DNA from: MVRE01 sp015660965
Lineage (GTDB): Archaea; Halobacteriota; Methanomicrobia; Methanomicrobiales; Methanospirillaceae
DNA: 64,000 nt
NCBI GenBank assembly: GCA_050015095.1
Contig: JBEKCC010000001.1
Span: 310,001 to 374,000 of the forward strand
Reading direction: 5' to 3'
Positions 35,701 to 43,913 of this stretch are shown piece after piece. The notes under the pieces were generated by a model. That model made no database searches. It had not been told where the DNA came from and saw only the letters and a list, made by a program, of their open reading frames with translations. Position numbers and translations under genes: made by a program. Each line of letters begins with the position of its first letter. The first letter of the stretch is position 1.

Positions 35701-38700
35701 TACGCCCTTGCATGGTTCAACAAAGGACACGCACTTGATGCTCTTGGACAAGAGGAAGATGCAATATCAGCTTATGAAACTGCTATCACAATCCAACCTA
35801 CCTATGCCGAGGCTTGGTATAGCAAGGGACGAGTGCTTGATAAAATCAACCGTCATGATGACGCAATCAATGCGTATAAGAAAGCAATTGAATATCGCCC
35901 CTCTTATTCTGATGCATGGTCAAGTCTGGGAATAGCATTTCTCGATCTTAAACAATACAATGAAGCTATCGATGCTTTTGATCATTGTCTTTCAAATGAA
36001 CCAGACAATGTCCATCTCTGGCTCACGAAAGGTAAAGCGCTTGAAGCCCAGCAGAGGTTTTCTGAAGCACTTGATGCATATGAGCATGCCATAGTACTTG
36101 TCCCGAATGATATCTCCATTTGGAATGCAAAAGCAGCAATACTGAAAAATATCGGGAAACTCCCAGAGGCAATTGACGCCTATGATCATATAACAACTCT
36201 CGATCCCCAATCAGCAGTCACCTGGTTCTCAAAGGGTTCAATCCTTTTTTCTCTGGGCCGTGCTCGCGAAGCTATTGCAGCAATTGACCGCGGGCTTGCG
36301 ATTGACGATACAAATGCAAATGCCCATGCTATCAAAGGTCAAGCATTGAAGAACCTTGAAAGAACAGAAGAATCGATCGGCGAATACAATCGTGCACTTG
36401 CAATCAACCCACAGAATGCATATATCTGGAACTTACAGGGTAACGCACTCACTGAGTTCAAACAATTCCAAGAAGCACTTGAATCCTACGACCATGCCAT
36501 TGGCATTGATCCAGAAAATGCCGCAATTTGGAACAGCCGTGGGACTATCCTAACTATTCTCGGACGTTATCCTGAATCCATCGATTCTTTTGACAAAGGA
36601 CTTGCGATTGAACCAGAAGACCCGGTTCTCTGGTTTAATCGCGGTGTTGCTCTCAATAATCTCGAACGCTACGATGATGCTCTTGAAGCATTTGATCGTA
36701 CTATCAAAATCTCACCTAATAATCCAGATGCATGGAATAGCCGTGGGGACACATTAATCAAACTAGGTAGATATGACGAGGCAATCGAAGCTTTTGATCG
36801 ATCACTAGCAATCAATCCAAAAAATGCTTCTGTTTGGTATAATAAAGGCACCTGCTTGAGAACAAAGGGTCGGGATGAAGAAGCTGTTACAGCATTTGAT
36901 CAAGGTATCTCTCTTGATGCGGGTAATGCTGATATTTGGTTCAATAAGGGTTCAGCACTCCACAATCTCAAAAAGTTGGAAGAAGCCCTTCAGGCACTCG
37001 ACCATGCAATCGACCTCAATCAGAAGCATGCCAATGCATGGTTTGAAAAAGGAGATATACTCACTAGGATGGGACACTTTGAAGAGGCAATTTCCGCATA
37101 TAACCGGGCTCTCTCAATCGAACCTAACCATGTTGATGCATGGTTCGGTAAGGGATCTGCTTTTATTGAACTCAAAAAATATGAGGAAGCTGTGGCGGCC
37201 TTTGATGCAACTCTTGCTATCGATGGACGGAGTTCTAAAACCTGGTTCGGTAAGGCAGATGCTCTCTCCAAACTCCATAGGTTCAGTGATGCCGTAAGTG
37301 CATATGAAAGTGGTTTAGCACTTGATTCCAGCAATGCGAATGCTTGGTACGAGAAGGGGAATACCCTTTTTGATCTTGGGGAATATCATGATGCTCTTGC
37401 TGCGTACGAACGAGCAGTCGCAATTGATCCAGGCCGGATAGCTGCGTGGAATGGTCAGGGATCGGCACTTGTAGGGCTTAAACGATTTGACGAGGCAGTT
37501 TCAGTATTTGATGGTGCTCTTGAAATCGACGCAAACGATCCAGTCATCCTCACCAATAAAGGATCTGCACTCGAACAGATCGGCAAACTTAGAGAGGCAA
37601 TTGATCTATATGACAGTGCCCTTAAGAGCCTTCCAGAAGATTCTGACGTCTGGTATAGCAAAGGGATCTGCCTATTGCGTTTAGGGAGTTTTGATGAGGC
37701 TATTTCTGCGTTCGATCAAGTTCTCTCAATAAATCCCAATGATTTAGGAGCTCTCCACAATCGTGGGATTACGTTGATCCGCCTCGGAAAACCTGAAGAT
37801 GCCATAACCGCTCTTGACAACATTCTCGCAATTAATCAAGATGATGCAATTGCTTGGAATAGTAAGGGAACTGCACTTACAATGACCGGCCGGTATGATG
37901 ATGCCCTCGTTGCATATGAGAAATCACTCGAAATTAACCCAAAAGACGCCAATACTTGGTTCAACAAAGGTAACGTACTAACTGATTTAAAACGGTTTGA
38001 GGAAGCGACAGAATCATATGACCGGGCCCTTGCCATTAAACCCGACGATGGTGAGGTATGGCAGAATAAAGCACTCGCTTTAATTGCTTCAGACAAACCT
38101 GCAAATGCAATACCCGCACTCGACCGTGCTCTTGCCATCAACCCCGATGATGCAGATGTATGGAATACCAAAGGATCAATTCTCGATAAGCTCGGGAAAC
38201 ATGAGGAGGCCGTTGTCGCATATGAAAAAGCTCTTACTCTTGACCCATCGCATCCAACTGGCTGGAAGAACAAAGGAGTTGCTCTTCACAAGCTGGGACG
38301 GTTTGAAGAAGCAGTAGATGCCTATGATCGTGCTCTTGCTCTTGATCCAGAGCATGCAGGTGGTTGGAACAACAAAGGTAATGCACTTCATCGGCTTGGC
38401 AGACATGAAGAAGCAATCGCTGCGTACGAGCAGGCACTCGCGCGTCACCCGAATCATCCCGTAGGGTGGAAAAACAAAGGTTTGGCACTGCATAAGCTTG
38501 GGAGGTTTGAAGAGGCGATTGCTGCATATGACCGTGCACTCGCCATCAAGTCAGATGATGCTGATGTTTGGTATAACAAAGGTAATGCACTCAACCGGCT
38601 TGGACGTCCAAGTGAAGCGCTAACTGCTCTTGAGCGATCACTTGCCATCAACGAGAGTGATGCGAGTGCTTGGAACAACAAGGGATCCGCACTGAACCGT

Positions 38701-39324
38701 CTCGGTAAACATGAAGAGGCAATTGCAGCCTATGACCGTGCTATTTCAATCAACCCGAATGATGCAGATACATGGTTCAACAAAGGTAATGCACTAACTA
38801 AGCTCGGGCGCTTTGAAGAAGCGATTGACGCATATAACAGTGCACTCTCTATCAATCCATATGATGCCGCTTCTTGGATCAATAAAGGATCCGCATTGAA
38901 TAGGATTAACATGCATGCGGAAGCGGTTGAGGCGTATGACCATGCACTATCGCTCGATCCCAATAACGCAGTTGGATGGATCAACCGCGGATCAGCACTC
39001 AAGAAAATCTCTCGATTCGATGAGGCGATCGCTTCGTATGATCGGGGACTTTCCATCGAACCAACCAATAAAAAAGGATGGTTCTATAAAGGTTCTGTAC
39101 TTGGTGAACTCCAGCGACATGCAGAGGCACTTGTTGCATTCGATCGTGCAATCACGCTTGATCAGAGTGATGCGAATTCATGGGTCAATAAAGGTATTGC
39201 TCTTCAAATGCTTGGGAGATATCGAGAGGCTCTCGCAGCTTATAACCGGGTCCTCGCATTGAACCCGCATGATGAGAAAGTTCAACGGATGAAAAATGAG
39301 ATGATACGCTTATTAAAGCAGTGA
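32737..39324 (+). CDS. Giant TPR solenoid protein (2195 residues, about 62 repeats)
   Basis: The whole protein is tetratricopeptide repeats with Trp-x-Asn-Lys-Gly at the head of nearly every unit. Counting 34-residue units gives 8 repeats at 14-285, a 61-residue Glu/Pro/Val/Thr-rich linker at 286-346, then 54 repeats at 347-2182 with no net insertion or deletion, and a 13-residue basic tail. There is no signal peptide, transmembrane segment or catalytic domain, so it should be a cytosolic scaffold forming a long superhelix. The GTG start at 32737 has AAGGAG at 32724-32729; the ATG at 32749 is less well placed. Methanomicrobiales encode many TPR proteins, but one this long and regular is unusual. 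Confidence 0.93.
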   Translation: MRKEMSDQEDAYKWYNRGIALIKLGRYEEATAEFDRVISVLPRYADAWYNKANALNRLGRYEEANSAYDKALEFNPDHAVAWNNKGSALNKLGRYKEALTALNHAISIDRDQAVVWFNKGTALDNLGQHDDAINAYDRAISLRPNDTDAWNNKGNVLIKIGRFKDAIEIIDRAISILPKFVPAWVNKGNALFKLEQFEESIGAYDTAIALDPKNADAWNGKGLVLQHIGKTEEATDAFDQAIAHRPNFAAAWFAKAEILRDLGQNERAQSAYETSVALDPKFEEIWKQEVVVPTVPEKLEKPVKSVEVTISEPSFETGPVLEKEPTIETEPEIETIAIPVTEDAVSWHNKGLALLPLGKFEEAIEAYDKALALDSNDPIIWNNKGTALDRLGHHGEALASYNKALEINPNDAIIWCNRGGALNKLGRVDEAIESYERAIKIDPRDSVAWFNKGLILVSLNQNDGALESINRVLTLEPEDSRAWAIKGYLLIRVNRFQDALDACNHAIEIDPHDGTTWKNRGIILGKIGRFDEAIESFDHAIDEKADDAILWNEKGSALKELGNYEQAIASYQKALDLDPQDAVIWNNRGLALSNFGMHKEAIFAFEKANELRPDFTLAWTNKGNVLSELGRYDEVVDAYDRSIALNPQDPIVWYSKGSTLLKLQKFEDAFSAFERAISIRSDYGHAWFGKGTSLAAIGKNEEAVDALNHGLRFEPDFSDGWNQLGVVLRTINRLDEAVDSFNKAIALDPDNPTIWKNLGESLFNLQQYADAISAYDRVNDLQPNDATAWFGKGNALTAIGKYEDAVAVFDRVLTLVPGNAQAWATKGELLVKLGRPTEAVTALDRSLTLQPNSVSTLFMKGRALQSTGNYDAALEAYDKVLALDPTYAEGWAEKGNALSNKDNHEEAIRAYTSALTLNPADHVSWNNKASALNELGRYDEAIEAYDKSLALDPNNAIVWINKASVLINLGKHERAISALDVAINMAPSYALAWFNKGHALDALGQEEDAISAYETAITIQPTYAEAWYSKGRVLDKINRHDDAINAYKKAIEYRPSYSDAWSSLGIAFLDLKQYNEAIDAFDHCLSNEPDNVHLWLTKGKALEAQQRFSEALDAYEHAIVLVPNDISIWNAKAAILKNIGKLPEAIDAYDHITTLDPQSAVTWFSKGSILFSLGRAREAIAAIDRGLAIDDTNANAHAIKGQALKNLERTEESIGEYNRALAINPQNAYIWNLQGNALTEFKQFQEALESYDHAIGIDPENAAIWNSRGTILTILGRYPESIDSFDKGLAIEPEDPVLWFNRGVALNNLERYDDALEAFDRTIKISPNNPDAWNSRGDTLIKLGRYDEAIEAFDRSLAINPKNASVWYNKGTCLRTKGRDEEAVTAFDQGISLDAGNADIWFNKGSALHNLKKLEEALQALDHAIDLNQKHANAWFEKGDILTRMGHFEEAISAYNRALSIEPNHVDAWFGKGSAFIELKKYEEAVAAFDATLAIDGRSSKTWFGKADALSKLHRFSDAVSAYESGLALDSSNANAWYEKGNTLFDLGEYHDALAAYERAVAIDPGRIAAWNGQGSALVGLKRFDEAVSVFDGALEIDANDPVILTNKGSALEQIGKLREAIDLYDSALKSLPEDSDVWYSKGICLLRLGSFDEAISAFDQVLSINPNDLGALHNRGITLIRLGKPEDAITALDNILAINQDDAIAWNSKGTALTMTGRYDDALVAYEKSLEINPKDANTWFNKGNVLTDLKRFEEATESYDRALAIKPDDGEVWQNKALALIASDKPANAIPALDRALAINPDDADVWNTKGSILDKLGKHEEAVVAYEKALTLDPSHPTGWKNKGVALHKLGRFEEAVDAYDRALALDPEHAGGWNNKGNALHRLGRHEEAIAAYEQALARHPNHPVGWKNKGLALHKLGRFEEAIAAYDRALAIKSDDADVWYNKGNALNRLGRPSEALTALERSLAINESDASAWNNKGSALNRLGKHEEAIAAYDRAISINPNDADTWFNKGNALTKLGRFEEAIDAYNSALSINPYDAASWINKGSALNRINMHAEAVEAYDHALSLDPNNAVGWINRGSALKKISRFDEAIASYDRGLSIEPTNKKGWFYKGSVLGELQRHAEALVAFDRAITLDQSDANSWVNKGIALQMLGRYREALAAYNRVLALNPHDEKVQRMKNEMIRLLKQ
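32776..33591 (+). repeat. First TPR-coding block (8 x 102 bp)
   Basis: Eight in-frame 102-bp units, each beginning at a Trp codon. The units are diverged in DNA although the protein consensus is kept. Confidence 0.75.
33775..39282 (+). repeat. Second TPR-coding block (54 x 102 bp)
   Basis: Fifty-four in-frame units by residue counting. Around 38,250-38,560 a two-unit (204-bp) higher-order repeat is visible: GWKNKGVALHKLGRFEEAV and GWKNKGLALHKLGRFEEAI recur 68 residues apart, suggesting recent duplication. Confidence 0.75.
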
Positions 39325-39521
39325 TAGGATTAGGTTCTTATCCCTCATTTTGGATTGTTCACCACAAAATCACATCGTGGCATTATATACCAATGTGAGA
39401 AATGCAACCTACACTTCAAAAAATCTCATCAAGAATCACAAAATAAAATATTTTAGTCCGGGAACCAATCAGTCAACTATCAGCGTACGCACCTCGCGTT
39501 CACGCTTAGGTGATGAAAGTC

Positions 39522-39899
39522 ATGGTAGATAAAGATCTTAAACAAGCGGAAAAAACTGTTGAAGAAGGTGTAAAGGGACTGACCCGTGGTGCTCAAGGTT
39601 TTCAAGAGGAATTTCTAGAATTTTTAAAAAAGTACCAAGTCATAGGACTTGCTATTGCGTTCGTGATTGGTGCTGCAGCTTCAAAGCTTGTCACTGCAGC
39701 GGTTCAGGATGTCGTCATGCCAATCATAGCTGTCCTAATGCCGCAAGGTGATTGGAGAACTTCCATATTTCAGATAGGTCCTATTAAGTTCTTACTTGGT
39801 GATTTTGTAGGTGCTGTTATCGACTTTTTAATTATAGCATTAGTCGTTTTCCTTACTGTAAAATATGTAATGAAAGGCGACACTTCAAAAAAGATCTAA
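39522..39899 (+). CDS. mscL: Large-conductance mechanosensitive channel MscL
   Basis: A 125-residue channel protein that opens under membrane tension to release solutes in hypo-osmotic shock. TM1 is GLAIAFVIGAAASKLVTAAVQ followed by DVVMPIIAVL; TM2 is GAVIDFLIIALVVFLTVKYV. The N-terminus is longer and more charged than in E. coli MscL. AGGTGATG at 39508-39515 is a good Shine-Dalgarno for the ATG at 39522; earlier GTG/ATG codons at 39510 and 39513 overlap it. The 197 bp upstream hold no supported gene. Confidence 0.93.
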   Translation: MVDKDLKQAEKTVEEGVKGLTRGAQGFQEEFLEFLKKYQVIGLAIAFVIGAAASKLVTAAVQDVVMPIIAVLMPQGDWRTSIFQIGPIKFLLGDFVGAVIDFLIIALVVFLTVKYVMKGDTSKKI

Positions 39900-39910
39900 T
39901 TTTTTCTTTT
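39900..39910 (+). terminator. T-rich terminator after mscL
   Basis: TTTTTTCTTTT directly follows the mscL stop and precedes the convergent nadA gene. Confidence 0.5.
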
Positions 39911-39937
39911 GTAAAATCTAAGTTTTGACGACCAATA

Positions 39938-40843
39938 TTACACATCTAACATCCGATTAATAGCACGTCTTGCCTTATCGGCAATTTCTTCTGGTACTGT
40001 GATGCGGGGCTCAAGGGACTTGAGTGAATCACGGACCTTAATGAGATCTGTTTTTTTCATATTTCGGCAGAGTGCCATTTCAGAAAGCGGGTAACACAAT
40101 TTAGTGGGGCATTCGCGTTTAATCCGATGCAGGATCCCAACTTCAGTCCCAATAATAAATTCGTTTTTTTGAGATGTGCATACGTGCTTAATAATTCCGG
40201 ATGTGCTCGCAACTTCATCGGCCCGATCGATTACTTCAGGGCGGCATTCTGGGTGCACAAGAAGAACTGCTTCTGGATGGATCTGTTTTGCCTTATCAAC
40301 GTGTTCTGGCATAATTTGATCATGCACAATACAAAACCCTTCCCAAGGCAAAATTTCTTTTTTACTGAACCGAGCTACATAAAGGGCAAGGTTCCGATCA
40401 GGTACGAAGATGATCTGTTGCTCCTTGACTGAATTAACCACTTTTACTGCATTGGATGATGTGCAACAAATATCGCTCTCCGCTTTGACCTCTGCCGTTG
40501 TATTTACATAACAAACAACCGCTGCTTTTGGATACCGATCCTTTACCAGTTTCAGTTCCTTAGCCGTGATCATTTGGGCCATTGGACAACATGCATCTAT
40601 AGCGGGAAGTAAGACCTTCTTTTTTGGTGAGAGAATCGCAGCGGTCTCCGCCATAAAATCAACCCCGCAAAACACGATTACATCTCCTCCCATAGTCGCA
40701 GCTGCCCGGGAAAGTTCCAAGGAATCACCGGTAATATCAGCGATATCCTGTACTTCTGGAATCTGGTAATTGTGAGCAAGGATGATAGCGTTCCGCTCTT
40801 TTTTCAATTGTAAAATCTCATTTTGTAGAGCTAGAGTATCCAT
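39938..40843 (-). CDS. nadA: Quinolinate synthase NadA
   Basis: Condenses iminoaspartate with dihydroxyacetone phosphate to quinolinate for NAD. The 301-residue protein has three pseudo-symmetric domains; cluster ligands correspond to Cys85 (or 86), Cys171 and Cys259. Conserved stretches include ILAHNYQIPEVQDIAD, VVCYVNTTAEVKAESD, VPDRNLALYVAR and VHPEC. The usual partners nadB (or aspartate dehydrogenase) and nadC are not in the window. The ATG at 40843 directly follows a GGGTG; GTG at 40846 is an alternative. Confidence 0.95.
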   Translation of the reverse strand: MDTLALQNEILQLKKERNAIILAHNYQIPEVQDIADITGDSLELSRAAATMGGDVIVFCGVDFMAETAAILSPKKKVLLPAIDACCPMAQMITAKELKLVKDRYPKAAVVCYVNTTAEVKAESDICCTSSNAVKVVNSVKEQQIIFVPDRNLALYVARFSKKEILPWEGFCIVHDQIMPEHVDKAKQIHPEAVLLVHPECRPEVIDRADEVASTSGIIKHVCTSQKNEFIIGTEVGILHRIKRECPTKLCYPLSEMALCRNMKKTDLIKVRDSLKSLEPRITVPEEIADKARRAINRMLDV

Positions 40844-40968
40844 CACCCTTCATCCACCGTACATCCATATTTATGATCGTTTTTATCAAATAGTCGCCGT
40901 TAGATAATCATATTATGTGAAATCATTTCGTTGCCTAACTGTTTTTTAATAGTAATCTATCGAGCATA

Positions 40969-41739
40969 ATGCATGACATTAACCACCATACCCATAACCT
41001 CCCACACTCAACGTATATCACGATGAGCTTTGACATCAGCTCCCATATTCGAACGGAACTTCGCGACGCAGCTGATCCCGCCACGAAAAAGACTTTCCAG
41101 CGGTTTTTTAAGGAAGAAGTAAAATTTTACGGTGTGAAAACGGGAACTGTCGGCAAGATCGCACAGAAGTACTGGAAAAATGTCAAATCCAAGGATAAAC
41201 AGGAAATTTTCCAGGTTTGCGAAGACCTATACCGTTCGGGTTATTGTGAAGAGGCCTTTGTTGTTTCGTTCTGGGTCCCGCATTTAAAAGACCGGTTTGA
41301 ACCGATAGATCTCAGCGTGTTCAAGCGTTGGATTGAGACCTATATTTCAAATTGGGCCATGTGTGACGGATTCTGCAACCACACAATCGGGGACTTTATC
41401 GAAAAATATCCAGAATCCATAGACGAACTGAAACGCTGGACACAATCTAAGAATCGATGGGTAAGACGAGCGTCAGCAGTATCGCTGATCGTCCCGGCAA
41501 AACATGGAAAATACCTGGATAATGTTTTTGAAATCACTGACCGGTTACTGACTGATACCGATTATATGGTGCAGAAAGGATACGGATGGCTGCTCAAAGA
41601 GGCCAGCCGGCATCACCAGAATGAAGTGTTTGCATATGTCATGCGCAACAAAAAAGTGATGCCACGGACAGCACTTCGATATGCAATCGAGTTAATGACC
41701 AAAAACATGAAAGCAGATGCAATGAAGAAAGATTGGTAG
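40969..41739 (+). CDS. AlkD-like DNA alkylation repair protein
   Basis: A 256-residue HEAT-like all-helical protein resembling AlkC/AlkD DNA glycosylases, which excise positively charged alkylated bases: KKTFQRFFKEEVKFYGVKTG, CEEAFVVSFWV, NWAMCDGFCNHTIGDF, then SKNRWVRRASAVSLIVPAKHG and VQKGYGWLLKEASR. The TATA-like TTTTTTAATAG near 40942 is about 25 bp before the ATG at 40969, suggesting a leaderless transcript; the ATG at 41023 would start nearer the conserved core. Confidence 0.88.
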   Translation: MHDINHHTHNLPHSTYITMSFDISSHIRTELRDAADPATKKTFQRFFKEEVKFYGVKTGTVGKIAQKYWKNVKSKDKQEIFQVCEDLYRSGYCEEAFVVSFWVPHLKDRFEPIDLSVFKRWIETYISNWAMCDGFCNHTIGDFIEKYPESIDELKRWTQSKNRWVRRASAVSLIVPAKHGKYLDNVFEITDRLLTDTDYMVQKGYGWLLKEASRHHQNEVFAYVMRNKKVMPRTALRYAIELMTKNMKADAMKKDW

Positions 41740-41820
41740 ATTCACAATACTATCAGAACCATCTGCAATATAGTTGAAATAAGGGGAGTGGGTGACATTT
41801 GACTATTTTGAAAATCCTGT

Positions 41821-42590
41821 TTACAGTTTCATCTTTTTGAAAGCATACGTCCCAATAAGAATCATAACAAGCGAGAATACGCTTATGACAAGGAAATCGA
41901 ATGCAAGGTTGAACCGATGCATCCCGATAAGTGTTCCCCGGAGTCCGTCGACTGAATATGTTGCGGGATTAAGTATCACAAATGGGGCGAGCCAAGAAGG
42001 AAGATTTTCTATGGGAAAAAGTGCACCCGAGAGAAAGAACATCGGGAATATCAGAAAGCTTCCAACCAGCTGGAACCCTTCTGGGCTTTCCATCTGGGAT
42101 CCGATAATAAGACCGATGCTGACAAGCCCAACCGTCGTCATGAATAAAAATGCACATGAAATGGCGACTGATACCGGGCTGAAGGTGATTCCTGCCATGA
42201 TACCGGTTACAATGAATACGTAACCAATCACGAGCAGTATAACTGATTGAAGGAGCGTGTCCGTGGATCCTCCGAGGATCTTACCGACGAAAATACCTGT
42301 CCTTGACATCGGTGACACAAGAACTTCCTTCAGAAAATCAATTTTTTTGTCCCATACAATATACACACCGAAAAAAACTCCAGAAAAAAGAAGTGATTGG
42401 ACGAGGATTCCCGGGTAGAGAAAGGTTAGATAATTCACGCCTTCGAAGGATATCACGGATCCTAGACCGCCTCCAATGATCAAAAGCCAGATTACGGATT
42501 GACTATGGATGCCACTACTCTAGACTTCTCTCTCTGGAAAACCTTAAATTCCCGATACCACAGTGCATAGATTCCTTTGAGTTCACTCAT
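41821..42590 (-). pseudogene. ABC-2 type transporter permease, frameshifted
   Basis: The intact reading frame (41821-42483, 220 codons) has five hydrophobic segments and the ABC-2 family look (LVSPMSRTGIFVGKILGGST, PMFFLSGALFPIENLP), but it lacks the N-terminal part. That part is encoded just upstream in another frame: from the ATG at 42590 it reads MSELKGIYALWYREFKVF and on to ASIVNP, then hits TAA. Adding one base there would continue as L-I-W-L-L-I-I-G-G-G into the downstream frame. So one base is missing near 42493-42497: a real mutation or a sequencing error. The ATG overlaps the ATPase stop (ATGA). Confidence 0.8.
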
Positions 42591-43555
42591 TTTCTCGACC
42601 CTGCATGCATCGCTTTCTCGGCCCAACTGCCTTCCGGAGCACCTTCCCGTATGGCCTTGCCGGTGTAATGTAGGAACACATCCTCAAGGGTAAGCGGGCG
42701 GATCTCGACAGATTCTACTTTCCCCGCGTATTGGAGGATTTCCTGCAGGTGCTGGCTGGCATCCTTGACGGTGAGACTGATCTCACTGTCGATTCTTTGA
42801 ATATTTTTTACATATTCCAATCCCTCGAGAGCCTGAATATTACCGTTCTCGGCTCTCAAACGGATTATGTCACCGCCCAGATCCTTTTTCAGCTGGTCCG
42901 GTGCTCCAAGCACTGCAATTTTCCCTTGGTCGATAATTGCTAGCCGGTCGCAGAGCTTATCGGCCTCGTCCATGTAGTGGGTGGTGATAATGATGGTGAT
43001 CTTCTTTTCCGTTGCCAGTTTTTTGACGTATTCCCAGATGTGTTCTCTGGTTTGAGGATCCAGACCGAGCGTTGGTTCATCTAGGAATAAAATCTTCGGG
43101 TGATGCATCAGGCCCCGTGCCAGCTCAAGTCGTCTCCGCATGCCGCCGGAATATTTCTTGACCACGTCGTTTTTCCTGCCGGTCAATTCGACGAGCGCAA
43201 GCACCTCTTTAATTCTTTTCTCTCTCAACTCGCCGGGCATGTCATAAAGCAGACCGTGAAGTTTCAGGTTCTCATACCCAGTCAGCGTTTCATCTGAACT
43301 TGGATCCTGGAACACGATTCCGATCGATTTCCTAACCTGGTCAGGCTGGTGAATAATGTCAAAATTATTCACGATTGCTGTCCCTGATGTTGGTGGGACC
43401 AAGGTAGTTAGCATCATGAGGATTGTTGTTTTGCCTGCTCCGTTCGGGCCAAGTAAGCCAAACACCTCTCCTTCTCCGATAGTCAGATTGAGGGTATCGA
43501 CAGCGGTAATGTGATTATAGTTCTTCGTCAGGTTCTTCGTTTCTATGATGTCCAT
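42587..43555 (-). CDS. ABC transporter ATP-binding protein (DrrA-like)
   Basis: A 322-residue ATPase: Walker A GPNGAGKTT, Q-loop FQDPSSDE, signature YSGGMRRRLELARG, Walker B ILFLDEPTLGLDP, H-loop TTHYMDEAD, and a C-terminal extension (DASQHLQEILQYAG, then LTLEDVFLHYTG) typical of the DrrA/multidrug group. The ATG at 43555 is preceded by AGGCGAT; GTG at 43576 would add seven residues. Its stop overlaps the ATG of the frameshifted permease, so if that gene is truly broken this ATPase has no cognate channel here. Confidence 0.92.
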   Translation of the reverse strand: MDIIETKNLTKNYNHITAVDTLNLTIGEGEVFGLLGPNGAGKTTILMMLTTLVPPTSGTAIVNNFDIIHQPDQVRKSIGIVFQDPSSDETLTGYENLKLHGLLYDMPGELREKRIKEVLALVELTGRKNDVVKKYSGGMRRRLELARGLMHHPKILFLDEPTLGLDPQTREHIWEYVKKLATEKKITIIITTHYMDEADKLCDRLAIIDQGKIAVLGAPDQLKKDLGGDIIRLRAENGNIQALEGLEYVKNIQRIDSEISLTVKDASQHLQEILQYAGKVESVEIRPLTLEDVFLHYTGKAIREGAPEGSWAEKAMHAGSRK

Positions 43556-43715
43556 TAAATCGCCTATGACCTTCACCGGATTGCGGTCACTTTATACGCT
43601 TTTGTAGCTGCCTTCTCTCATTATCAATTAACCATGTAATTAAGGTGTTGTTGGATACAAGTGACTTGAAAACAGGGATGTTTAAGAAACGTGCTCCCCA
43701 ACCTACTAGTAATAC

Positions 43716-43910
43716 ATGAAAGTTGTCCTCCCAGATAAAAACATTAAGACTATTGATTTTACTTCTGTATCTATCGAACAAATTCTCTTAGATCTCGGTA
43801 TCAATCCTCTGGAAGTCATCGTATCACGGAATGGCACTTTGGTTTCAGAAGATATGATTGTAGGAAATGATGATGAAATACAGATCATCCGTATAGCACA
43901 TGGAGGTTAA
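43716..43910 (+). CDS. Ubiquitin-like sulfur carrier (MoaD/ThiS/Urm1-type)
   Basis: A 64-residue beta-grasp protein ending in AHGG, the di-glycine tail that is adenylated and thiocarboxylated by an E1-like enzyme. The ThiS-like core is SIEQILLDLGINPLEVIVSRNGTLVSED. Three bases separate it from the TtuA/Ncs6-like gene, so the pair most likely supplies sulfur for tRNA 2-thiolation. The only E1-like enzyme in the window, at 48.8 kb, is a candidate activator. Confidence 0.85.
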   Translation: MKVVLPDKNIKTIDFTSVSIEQILLDLGINPLEVIVSRNGTLVSEDMIVGNDDEIQIIRIAHGG

Positions 43911-43913
43911 CCT

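Noticed and set aside
36875..37297. Alternative-frame ORFs inside the giant TPR gene
   Set aside because: Repetitive shadows of the TPR codons; they repeat with the 102-bp unit and have no independent start signals.
32776..39282. Regularly spaced repeats that might suggest a CRISPR array
   Set aside because: The 102-bp period is in-frame TPR coding sequence with no constant repeat/variable spacer pattern; I saw no CRISPR array, cas genes, transposase or integrase in the window.
39355..39456. 33-codon frame with a CEKC...H finger-like motif between the TPR gene and mscL
   Set aside because: Starts only at TTG without a ribosome site and lacks the second half of a zinc finger; may be a gene fragment but cannot be supported.
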